7,128 nt of DNA from Acidimicrobiia bacterium. GTDB lineage: Bacteria; Actinomycetota; Acidimicrobiia; Acidimicrobiales; Ilumatobacteraceae. Below, piece by piece: positions 1-7,128 of the stretch. A model generated the notes under the pieces. That model saw nothing but the letters and a program-made list of their open reading frames with translations. It was not told the origin of the DNA and did not search any database. Position 1 is the stretch's first letter. Each line of letters opens with the position of its first letter. The stretch covers positions 1 to 7,128 of the forward strand of contig JAUHYJ010000184.1 in the NCBI GenBank assembly GCA_030425785.1, in the 5' to 3' direction. A program made the translations under genes and the position numbers.

Positions 1-76
1 AGTCAGGGTCTTTGGCCCCTGTTTGGGCACTCCCGTCGGCAGCCAGAATCCTCCAGAACGCATCCCCGGATCGTCG

Positions 77-81
77 AGGAG
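77..81 (+). promoter_or_regulatory. Ribosome binding site deciding the start of the first cytochrome gene
   Basis: AGGAG lies 4 bases before the ATG at 86. The frame is open upstream to a TTG at 23, but that extension is polar (Pro, Arg and Ser rich) and would put 21 residues before an otherwise normal basic n-region. I therefore take 86 as the start. Confidence 0.6.
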
Positions 82-85
82 ATCG

Positions 86-877
86 ATGGGACAACAACGA
101 CCGGCCGCCACTCGGCGCTCATGGCCACGTTGGTTGCCGCTGCTCAGTGTGGCCGCGGCCATCGTGCTCGCGCCCATGGCAGGGTTGGGCGCGAACGCAG
201 CCACCGGGCCGGACGAGACCGGGCCGAGCGACGAGGTGCTCGCCGAGGGCGCCGACGTCTATTCGACGGTGTGCTCGGGGTGTCACCAGCCCGGTGGCGT
301 CGGCGTCTCGGGCAGCTTCCCGCCACTGATCGACAACCCGAACGTCGCGGACGCCGCCTACGTCGACGATGTCATCCGGAACGGGCGATCAGGTGTGATC
401 GAGGTCAACGGCGAGACGTACGACGGGGTGATGCCGGCCCAGTCGACGTTGGGCGACGACGAGATCGCCGCCGTGATCGCCTACGTGCAGTCGGGCTTCC
501 AGGCGCCGGCCGGCGAGGTCGCCGACGTCGCCGGCGGTCCGGTCGCCGGCACCGAACTGCCGGCCCTCGCCAACTACGCCTGGATCGTCGGTCTGTTGAT
601 CGCCGCCGGGTTCGCTGCGCTCGTGCTCGCGCCCCGGGTCATCGCCGCGCACGACCGGCGCACCCTCGGCTGGACCGACGCCTGGCTGAAGACCGCCGTC
701 ATCGTCGTCGGGCTGGTCGTCGCGACCGTGATCGTGCCGGCACGGGTGCTCGAGTTCGAGACCGTGCAGGACCTGCCACGCGCGGTCCAGGACCTCATCG
801 CGGTCGGCATCTGGACCGCCGCCCTCGTCGCGTCGTTGCTGGCACTGTGGTACGCGCATCGTGAGGATCGCATCTGA
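86..877 (+). CDS. Membrane-anchored monoheme cytochrome c with three C-terminal transmembrane helices
   Basis: This 263-residue protein probably carries electrons outside the membrane as part of a quinol:cytochrome c oxidoreductase. Seen: a basic n-region and hydrophobic segment (about residues 14-38) acting as signal or anchor; one class I heme c site CSGCH at 63-67; and a plausible axial Met116 in the context GVMPAQ. After a Gly/Ala/Pro-rich hinge come three hydrophobic segments at about 162-186, 203-219 and 237-256. The loop at 187-202 is basic and the loop at 220-236 is acidic, so the positive-inside rule puts the cytochrome domain outside and the C-terminus inside. The stop overlaps the next start by one base (TGATG), which implies translational coupling. 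The heme c domain is clear. The role of the three-helix tail is unknown; it may dock to cytochrome b or replace a missing small subunit. Confidence 0.9.
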   Translation: MGQQRPAATRRSWPRWLPLLSVAAAIVLAPMAGLGANAATGPDETGPSDEVLAEGADVYSTVCSGCHQPGGVGVSGSFPPLIDNPNVADAAYVDDVIRNGRSGVIEVNGETYDGVMPAQSTLGDDEIAAVIAYVQSGFQAPAGEVADVAGGPVAGTELPALANYAWIVGLLIAAGFAALVLAPRVIAAHDRRTLGWTDAWLKTAVIVVGLVVATVIVPARVLEFETVQDLPRAVQDLIAVGIWTAALVASLLALWYAHREDRI

Positions 878-2696
878 TGCTCCCCGAGCTCGAGTACTAC
901 GACACGAACATCCCGTGTCTGGCTGCCTGCCCGGTCCACACCAACGCCGGCATGTACGTCGCCGCGATCGCCGACGGTGACGACGAGCTCGCGTACCTGA
1001 CCGCTCGGCTGCCGAACCCGTTCGCCTCGGTCTGCGGTCGGGTCTGCGCGGCGCCGTGCGAGGACGCATGCCGCCGCGGGGCGATCGATCGCCCGATCGC
1101 GATCCGGGCCCTGAAGCGCTTCGTGACCGAGCAGTTCGGGCCCGAGCGCGGCGACAGCGGTGCGTGGCAGCAGGTGGTCGCTCCGCCCCGGGTCGAGCGA
1201 GACGAGCGGGTTGCGATCGTGGGCGGTGGCCCGGCCGGCATGGCGTGTGCGCACGACCTCCGACGCAACGGCTATCAGGTCACGGTGTTCGAGGCGACCG
1301 ACCGGCTGGGCGGCGCGATGTGGCTCGGCATTCCCGAGTACCGCCTCGACCGCGACGTGCTCCAGGCCGACATCGACTCGATCCTGGCGCTCGGCGTCGA
1401 GGTCCGATACGACACCCGACTCGGCGAGGACATCACGTTCGAGCAGCTGCGCGACGAGTTCGACGCCATCTTCCTCGGGATCGGCGCCACGCTCGGCCGC
1501 GGTCTCGACATCGACGGGGCCGACGCCGACGGCGTGTTCAAGGCGATCGAGTTCCTCATCAACATGAACCGGGGCTTCACCGTCGACGTCGGCGAACGGG
1601 TCGTCGTGATCGGCGGCGGCGACGTCGCCATGGACGCCGCTCGCACCGCGTTGCGTGCGTCCGAGTACGGCACCGACGCCGTCGCTGACGACGTGCCCGA
1701 CGACGCGATCGCACAGGAGCAGCGCTCGTCGATGACGGAGGCGATCGACGTCGCCCGCACGGCCAGCCGGGCCGGCGCCCGCTCGATCACGGTCATGTCG
1801 CTCGAGTCCCGCGACGAGATGCCGGCCCACGACTTCGAGATCGAGGAGGCCGAGCACGAAGGCATCGCGTTCGTCAACCGACGCGGACCGGTCGGCCTCG
1901 GCGTCTCCGACGGTCGGGTCACCGGCGTCGAGACGGTCGGGGTCACCTCCGTGTTCGACGACGAGGGCCGCTTCTCGCCGGTGTTCGACGACGCCGACCG
2001 GCGCTTCATCGACGCCGACACCGTGATCCTCGCGATCGGCCAGGCGATCGATCTCGACGCGCTGGGCGAGCACGGCCCCGACACCAGCCCGCGCCGCACC
2101 ATCCAGATCGACGGGGACACCGGCCGCACCTCGATGCCCGGTGTCTGGTCGGGCGGCGACGCTGCCAAGGGCCCGCGCACCCTCATCGACGCGATCGCCG
2201 ACGGCCGTCGGTCGGCCGCCGACATCCACCGATCGCTCGGCGGCGACGAGCCCGATGCCGGCGCACCCGTCGGAGCGACGACCAGGCGCGAGGCGACCTT
2301 CGTCAAGTTGCAGCAGTTCCATCGCCTCGACGACGACTACCTCGCGCACGACCGGGTCGCCGTGCCCACGCTCGACACCGGGCGCCGCATCGGCCTCGCC
2401 GAGGTCGAGCTCGGCTTCACCGAAGCCCAGGCGCGCTGCGAGGCGAACCGGTGCCTGCGCTGCTTCGCCAACATCGTCCTCGACGTGAACAAGTGCGTGC
2501 TGTGCGGCCTGTGCGCCGACGTCTGCCCGGTCGACGTCATCTCGTTCGTGCCCTCCGAGGAGATCGATCCGTCGACGCCGGGCGGCACGGCACTGCTGCT
2601 CGACGAGGAGCGCTGCGTCCGCTGCGCGCTCTGCATCGAACGCTGCCCTCCCGACGCGTTGGCGATGGGGGTCTGGAAAGGAGTCGGGGTTCCCGC

Positions 2697-2700
<4 letters not shown>
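877..2700 (+). CDS. GltD/NfnB/AegA-like FAD-NAD(P) iron-sulfur oxidoreductase with C-terminal 2x[4Fe-4S] ferredoxin domain
   Basis: This 607-residue cytoplasmic protein resembles the glutamate synthase small-subunit superfamily, whose members move electrons between NAD(P)H, FAD and iron-sulfur clusters. In order: a Cys-rich N-terminal Fe-S domain (C14, C18, C53, C57, C61, C65, including CGRVCAAPCEDAC); an FAD-binding GGGPAG at 116-121; a second dinucleotide site GGGDVAMDAAR at 246-256; a LESRDEMPA signature at 309-317; an FAD-contact GGDAAKGP at 426-433; RCLRC at 525-529; and two ferredoxin motifs, CVLCGLCADVCP (540-551) and CVRCALCIERCP (580-591). No signal peptide is seen. About 40 extra residues follow the NAD(P) motif. 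No GltB-type large subunit is adjacent. The gene sits between two respiratory subunits and overlaps its neighbours by 1 and 4 bases, so I infer that it serves the cytochrome b complex rather than glutamate synthesis. The family is clear; substrate and direction are not. Confidence 0.9.
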
Positions 2701-4123
<1,423 letters not shown>

Positions 4124-4127
<4 letters not shown>

Positions 4128-4627
4128 GCGAACTCGGACGACGTCATTTCCTGTCCCGGATGTGGCAGACGGGCCTCGCGCTCGTCGCCGGTGCGGGCGC
4201 CTGGACCACCTGGGACCTCCTGCGCCCGGGCGAGGCCACCGGCTTCGGCGGCAAGGTGCGCGCCTTCCCACCCGAGGCCGTGCCCGAGACGGGCGTGATC
4301 GAGGTCACCGCGGCACGGTCGTATCTCGTCAGCATCAACGGCGAGACCCGCGCGCTCTCGCGCAAGTGCACACACCTCGGCTGTGGCGTCCCGTTCTGCG
4401 ATTCGTCGGGCCAGTTCGAATGCCCGTGCCACGGGTCGGTCTTCAACCGGGCCGGTGAGTACCGGGCCGGACCGGCGCCGCGCGGCATGGACCAGCATCC
4501 GATCGAGATCGGCGAGGACGGGCTGATCTACATCGACACCGGCACGATCATCGAAGGTCCCCCGCCCGGCAGCGAGTCGATCGACGAGCCGCCGTCCGGC
4601 CCCTCGTGTGCACAGGAGGCGCACTGA
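4124..4627 (+). CDS. Rieske [2Fe-2S] protein with Tat-type signal anchor
   Basis: This 167-residue protein takes the first electron from quinol at the Qo site and passes it to a c-heme outside the membrane. Box I is CTHLGC (82-87) and box II is CPCHGS (100-105). C82, H84, C100 and H103 should bind the cluster, and C87 and C102 should form the stabilising disulfide. The N-terminus has a twin-arginine motif, RRHFLSR (6-12), followed by a single hydrophobic helix (about 13-31). This fits export of the folded protein by Tat with the anchor retained. Box II continues as HGSVFN, so the Tyr that raises the potential in many high-potential Rieske proteins is Phe here. This fits a lower-potential, menaquinol-type enzyme. 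The start is GTG, overlapping the cytochrome b stop by four bases (GTGA). The tail from about 143 is Pro/Ser/Glu-rich and disordered-looking, with one extra Cys at 162. Confidence 0.95.
4614..4619 (+). promoter_or_regulatory. Strong ribosome binding site for the second cytochrome c gene
   Basis: AGGAGG ends 7 bases before the ATG at 4627. It lies within the last codons of the Rieske gene. It excludes the in-frame GTG at 4606, which lies upstream of it. Confidence 0.75.
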
Positions 4628-5085
4628 TGCCGCTCGAGTTCGAGACCGACGACGAGCTCGAACGCTCGACCAACCAGTGGATGGCGGTCGGTGCCGGGCT
4701 GCTGATCACGATGGCGCTCGTGTTCCCGTTCTACCGCTGGTACGAGCCGTCGTCGCGCGACGAGGCTCGCGAGGAACAGGCGGCGAATCTGGCGGCCGAG
4801 GGCGAGACCGTCTGGTCGTTCAACTGTGCGTCGTGCCACGGGCTCAACGGTGAGGGGGCGGTCGGACCGGCGTTGAACTCGCAGCAGTTCCTGCAGGCCG
4901 CGACCGACGACCAGGCCGAGCTGCTGATCGCCGTCGGCGTGCCGGGCAGCGAGATGAGCGCCTACTCGCTCGACCACGGCGGACCGCTGACGTCCGAGCA
5001 GATCAAGTCGGTGGTGGCGTTCATCCGGTCGTGGGAGCCGGACGCCCCCGACCGGCCGGACTGGCGCGACATGGTCGGTGGCTGA
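4627..5085 (+). CDS. Membrane-anchored monoheme cytochrome c
   Basis: This 152-residue protein has a short acidic N-terminus, one uncleaved-looking membrane helix (about 18-36) and a single class I cytochrome c domain outside the membrane. The heme site is CASCH at 67-71, followed by GLNGEGAVGPAL, typical of small class I cytochromes. Met110, in GSEMSAY, is the likely sixth ligand. It does not look like cytochrome c1 or cytochrome f, which are larger, so it probably replaces them as the direct electron acceptor of the Rieske protein, or hands electrons on to an oxidase encoded elsewhere. Its ATG overlaps the Rieske stop by one base (TGATG). It is the second of two c-hemes encoded by the operon. 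The assignment as cytochrome c is firm; its place in the electron path is inferred. Confidence 0.93.
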   Translation: MPLEFETDDELERSTNQWMAVGAGLLITMALVFPFYRWYEPSSRDEAREEQAANLAAEGETVWSFNCASCHGLNGEGAVGPALNSQQFLQAATDDQAELLIAVGVPGSEMSAYSLDHGGPLTSEQIKSVVAFIRSWEPDAPDRPDWRDMVGG

Positions 5086-5587
5086 GCGGCGTGTGAGGGC
5101 GCGCGTCGCCGGCATCCTGTTGGCGGCGACGGTCGCCACGACGGCAGGCGCGTGCGGTGACGCTGCCGACGCACCGCGCTTCGACGCCGTCGAGCTCTCG
5201 ACCGATCGCGCGACGTCGACCGACGATCTGCGAGGTCGCCCGACCCTGCTGGCGGCGTTCGCCACGTGGTGCACACCGTGCGAGCGTGAGTTGCCGGCGC
5301 TCGAGGAGGCGCTTGCCGACATCGAAGCGGCCGGTGTCGACGTCGTCGCCGTCAACGTGGACGGGCCGGGGGTCGGCGACGACGAGGTGACGGAGATGAT
5401 CGAACGGTTGGCACCGTCGCTCGACGTCTGGCGCGACGCCGAGAGTGCGATGCTCGTCGCCTACGAGGCGATCTTCATGCCGCACTCGGTGCTGCTCGAC
5501 GCCGAGGGTGCCGTCGTCGCCGCGTGGTCCGGCTCGCTCGACCCGACGGGCGACGACTTCCTCGCCGCCCTCGCGTCGGTGGGCTGA
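5078..5587 (+). CDS. TlpA/ResA-like thioredoxin-fold lipoprotein, probable cytochrome c maturation factor
   Basis: This 169-residue extracytoplasmic protein has a thioredoxin fold with active site WCTPC (64-68) after an FATW strand, and a cis-proline in MPHSVLLD (P135). ResA/TlpA-type proteins reduce disulfides in apocytochrome CXXCH motifs before heme attachment, or act on copper-site assembly factors. The N-terminus is basic, then hydrophobic, and ends in a relaxed lipobox (TAGAC, Cys26), so it is probably a lipoprotein. The GTG at 5078 overlaps the preceding stop by 8 bases. A second GTG at 5093 would give a protein five residues shorter and is equally compatible with the signal peptide; neither has a convincing Shine-Dalgarno site. 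Its place directly after two cytochrome c genes supports a maturation role for this complex. The exact client is inferred. Confidence 0.85.
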   Translation: MAERRVRARVAGILLAATVATTAGACGDAADAPRFDAVELSTDRATSTDDLRGRPTLLAAFATWCTPCERELPALEEALADIEAAGVDVVAVNVDGPGVGDDEVTEMIERLAPSLDVWRDAESAMLVAYEAIFMPHSVLLDAEGAVVAAWSGSLDPTGDDFLAALASVG

Positions 5588-5596
5588 GTCGCTGCG

Positions 5597-6124
5597 TCAA
5601 CGACGCCGTTCCCGCCGCAGCCAGGGGAGCAGGCGGTCCCAGATCGTCTCGCCGCCGTCGAAGTCGAACGCGACCTCGTCGCGCGCGGGAGGTGCGTCGA
5701 AGGTCGGCGGCTCGGCCGCGACCGGCTCGGGCCGGGGTGCGTCAGGGTCGTCGAATTCCCACTCGGGCTCGACGTACTCGTGCGCAGGCGGCTCGTCGTA
5801 GCGCTCACCCTCGTCGCCGACGACGACCGCATCGAGCCCGACGGCGATCGCGAGCGCGCCCGTGACGGCGTGTTCATCGGCGAACGCGACGGTGATGCGG
5901 CCGCCGAACCACTGGAACGGCACGAGGTCGACGGTCGGATGGCCGGTCCAACACCCGAACGGTCCGCGCACGGTCACCTCGTCGCCACCGCCGGGTGGAC
6001 CGAACGACACCTCGTCCCGCATCTCGAATTCCGGCGATGCCCGCACGAACTCGAGCCACTCGGCTTCGGGGATCTCCTCGATGTCGGCGTCGCGCCCGCG
6101 CTGCACGTGTAGCTCGTATCCCAT
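5597..6124 (-). CDS. Uncharacterised 175-residue protein with acidic, proline-rich tail
   Basis: I do not recognise a characterised function. The N-terminal domain (about 1-110) begins MGYELHV and contains two Trp-rich stretches (CWTGHP at 58-63, QWFGG at 71-75) and the segment GDEGERY (103-109). This resembles a group of small conserved hypothetical proteins that end in a GDDGE-Y-like motif, but that is from memory and no function is known to me. Residues about 111-157 are low-complexity Pro/Glu/Asp/Ala, and the last 15 form a basic amphipathic tail rich in Trp, Leu and Arg. No signal peptide or membrane helix is seen. The frame is open further upstream, but the ATG at 6124 starts the conserved-looking part and has GAGAGGG at 6135-6141 ten bases ahead. 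It converges on the respiratory operon with only 9 bases between stops, and no clear terminator lies there. Confidence 0.7.
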   Translation of the reverse strand: MGYELHVQRGRDADIEEIPEAEWLEFVRASPEFEMRDEVSFGPPGGGDEVTVRGPFGCWTGHPTVDLVPFQWFGGRITVAFADEHAVTGALAIAVGLDAVVVGDEGERYDEPPAHEYVEPEWEFDDPDAPRPEPVAAEPPTFDAPPARDEVAFDFDGGETIWDRLLPWLRRERRR

Positions 6125-6169
6125 GGTCCCGCAGCCCTCTCGGATCCGCCCGCCGAACAGTCTGCACGA

Positions 6170-6195
6170 TGGCCGACCCGCTGGCACGTCGGCCA
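6170..6195 (-). terminator. Perfect 8-bp inverted repeat, possible terminator
   Basis: TGGCCGAC (6170-6177) and GTCGGCCA (6188-6195) form a perfect 8-bp stem with a 10-base loop. It lies about 40 bases past the stop of the minus-strand ORF at 6235 and before the start of the next gene at 6124. There is no T-tract, so it would be an atypical (U-poor) terminator of the kind proposed in high-GC actinobacteria, or else an operator-like palindrome. Confidence 0.3.
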
Positions 6196-6234
6196 ACACC
6201 GAGGCGTCACGCCACACCATCGAGGCCGAGACGA

Positions 6235-6624
6235 TCACGTCGAATGATTCGGATCCCGCGGCTGACGCGAGCGGGTCTGCGCTCGGCAATCCGGGATCTT
6301 GCCTGGAGCATCACTCGACAACCGCCCGAAGATCGGCCGGCGCCGAAGCCGAGTCCCGTCGAATCGCTCAAGCGCGGGTCTCAGCTCGCGCGGAACCCTC
6401 GGCCCAGCGACGAGGAGACGATGACCCGTCGTGAAGACGAGCTCCACACCCCAGCCCAGCAGGCAGCCGACGCGCTGTGCCGAAGTCAACTGAGAGCGGC
6501 AGTCGATCCAGAGCTCGTCATCACCGCTCTCGTCAGCGAAATCTGAGATCGCGCGCACGATCCGACCCCGAATCACGATCAACTCGGCTGTCGCCATCAC
6601 CTCCGCAGTCGGCCACGAGACCAT
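6235..6624 (-). CDS. Hypothetical protein, weakly supported
   Basis: A 129-residue ORF of unknown function. Residues about 8-85 look like a folded soluble domain with alternating hydrophobic stretches (AELIVIRGRIV, ELWIDC, GVELVF, HRLLVAG). The C-terminal 40 residues are Arg-rich and look unstructured. I chose the ATG at 6624 because GAGG sits 5 bases ahead; the frame extends to a GTG at 6726 without a good Shine-Dalgarno site. By my count about three quarters of its codons end in G or C, lower than in the flanking genes. It may be a foreign, young or decaying gene, or not a gene at all. A competing + strand mini-ORF (6421-6546) lies opposite. No membrane segment or known motif was recognised. 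Confidence 0.4.
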   Translation of the reverse strand: MVSWPTAEVMATAELIVIRGRIVRAISDFADESGDDELWIDCRSQLTSAQRVGCLLGWGVELVFTTGHRLLVAGPRVPRELRPALERFDGTRLRRRPIFGRLSSDAPGKIPDCRAQTRSRQPRDPNHST

Positions 6625-6809
6625 CGTTCCCTCGATGGCCACTCCCGCGCGAACCATGGAGCGCGACGGTTGTCTCGGGCTGCTGATCGGAAGCTCCATC
6701 AGTGTCCGCGCGTTTGCCGTCGCCACCAGACCATCAGCTCACCGTACGCGACACCCGATGCCGCGCCCTGCCCATCCACAGGACCGCCGGGGTATACGTC
6801 GTCGCGGGT
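6625..6809. other. Probable intergenic region upstream of the hypothetical ORF
   Basis: No supported gene lies here. It would carry the promoter of the minus-strand hypothetical ORF and any terminator of the acyl carrier protein gene. I found no convincing -35/-10 pair at normal spacing and no strong hairpin. GTATAC at 6792-6797 is the only AT-rich hexamer of note. Confidence 0.4.
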
Positions 6810-7049
6810 TCAAGCCACGTGGTGGGCGGTGAGGTAGTCGGCGAAGTCGTCGACGGTCGTGATCTGCGGGTAGTCGGTCTCGGGGACCTCGACGCCGGTC
6901 GCCTCCTGCACGGTCGTCAGGATCGCGATGAAGTCCATCGAGTCGAGCTCGGCCTCCTCTCTGAAGTCGACGTCGGTCGGCAGCGTCGTCGTGTCGACGT
7001 CCGGCGCGATCTTGCGGATCGCGGCGAACACGGTCCCACGTGCATCCAT
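6810..7049 (-). CDS. Acyl carrier protein
   Basis: This 79-residue protein has the size and pattern of a free-standing acyl carrier protein. These proteins carry acyl groups as thioesters on a 4'-phosphopantetheine arm in fatty acid, polyketide or other acyl-transfer pathways. The attachment site is Ser37 in LDSMDF, followed by the recognition-helix pattern IAILTTVQEATGVEVPE and a final DDFADYL helix. The sequence is acidic, as expected. The ATG at 7049 is preferred over the GTG at 7052 because AGGAGGT at 7055-7061 leaves a 5-base spacer to the ATG and only 2 to the GTG. The start overlaps the stop of the upstream gene by one base (TGATG), so the two are co-translated. With only a fragment of that neighbour visible, I cannot say whether this is a general or a pathway-specific carrier. 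Confidence 0.9.
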   Translation of the reverse strand: MDARGTVFAAIRKIAPDVDTTTLPTDVDFREEAELDSMDFIAILTTVQEATGVEVPETDYPQITTVDDFADYLTAHHVA

Positions 7050-7128
7050 CACGTACCTCCTGCGAGTGTGTCCAGCTCGTCGGGGACCGCCCCGTCGAGC
7101 AGCGATTGCATCCGGATCAACAGCCGGG
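7049..7128 (-). CDS. 3' end of an unidentified gene, cut by the window edge
   Basis: Only the last 25 codons and the TGA stop are visible, ending in DELDTLAGGT. The tail has an amphipathic leucine-rich stretch (RLLIRMQSLLDGAVPDEL) and a Gly-rich end. The stop overlaps the acyl carrier protein start, which indicates one operon. The stretch would fit the C-terminal helix of a 2-oxoacid dehydrogenase E2 acyltransferase, among others, but it is too short to assign. Confidence 0.6.
   Translation of the reverse strand, partial: RLLIRMQSLLDGAVPDELDTLAGGT
7055..7061 (-). promoter_or_regulatory. Strong ribosome binding site for the acyl carrier protein gene
   Basis: Read on the minus strand this is AGGAGGT, 5 bases before the ATG at 7049. 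It lies inside the end of the upstream coding sequence and decides the start between adjacent GTG and ATG codons. Confidence 0.75.

Noticed and set aside
22..49. Possible promoter (TTTGGG and CAGAAT, 16-base gap)
   Set aside because: Both hexamers match consensus poorly and the window starts too close to judge. The operon may begin further upstream.
23..85. N-terminal extension of the first cytochrome from a TTG codon
   Set aside because: The ATG at 86 has a Shine-Dalgarno site and gives a normal signal sequence; the extension is polar and unsupported.
574..2349. Very long minus-strand open frame opposite the flavoprotein gene
   Set aside because: Typical antisense shadow of a high-GC gene. 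The plus strand encodes clear FAD, NAD(P) and ferredoxin motifs, while the antisense product is a low-complexity Arg/Asp/Val/Gly-rich chain.
5588..5596. Bidirectional terminator between the convergent genes
   Set aside because: Only 9 bases separate the stops and I could find no stem-loop there.
6421..6546. Plus-strand 41-codon ORF with an SD-like GAGGAG
   Set aside because: Not listed as a gene because it is short, has more A/T-ending codons than the opposing ORF and has no recognisable motif. Kept as part of a finding.
6804..6820. tRNA T-arm-like string GGGTTCAAGCC
   Set aside because: The flanking bases do not form a T-stem, and no acceptor or anticodon arm exists. It spans the stop codon of the acyl carrier protein gene, so it is a chance match.

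Overview
The window is GC-rich, with strong third-position G/C bias, short Shine-Dalgarno sites and tight start/stop overlaps. This suggests a high-GC actinobacterium. The mix of a b6-type cytochrome b, a GltD-like flavoprotein and the codon style makes a lineage such as Acidimicrobiia (Ilumatobacter-like) my best guess, but no marker gene here proves it.

Region 1 (about 86-5587, + strand) is one tightly packed six-gene operon for a membrane electron-transfer complex. In order it encodes: a monoheme c-type cytochrome with three extra C-terminal membrane helices; a 607-residue GltD/NfnB/AegA-like FAD and NAD(P)-binding iron-sulfur oxidoreductase with two C-terminal [4Fe-4S] ferredoxin motifs; a cytochrome b in which the b6 half and the subunit IV half are fused through a long hydrophilic linker; a Tat-type Rieske [2Fe-2S] protein; a second, singly anchored monoheme cytochrome c; and a TlpA/ResA-like thioredoxin-fold protein that probably serves cytochrome c maturation. 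Every junction is a start/stop overlap of 1, 4 or about 8 bases, which argues for co-translation and a shared complex.

The likely core function is quinol (probably menaquinol) oxidation by cytochrome b and Rieske, with electrons passed to the two c-hemes outside the membrane. The unusual part is the cytoplasmic NAD(P)H/ferredoxin-type flavo-iron-sulfur subunit encoded inside the operon. No glutamate synthase large subunit is nearby, so this subunit probably works with the cytochrome b complex, either feeding electrons into the quinone pool from NAD(P)H or ferredoxin, or drawing them out to reduce NAD(P)+ or ferredoxin.

Region 2 (5597-6809, - strand) holds two uncharacterised genes. The first is a 175-residue protein convergent with the operon, with a 9-base gap. 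The second is a weaker 129-residue ORF with lower GC3. A perfect 8-bp inverted repeat lies between them.

Region 3 (6810-7128, - strand) holds an acyl carrier protein gene. It is translationally coupled to an upstream gene of which only the last 25 codons lie in the window. No tRNA, rRNA, CRISPR array, insertion sequence or integrase was seen.
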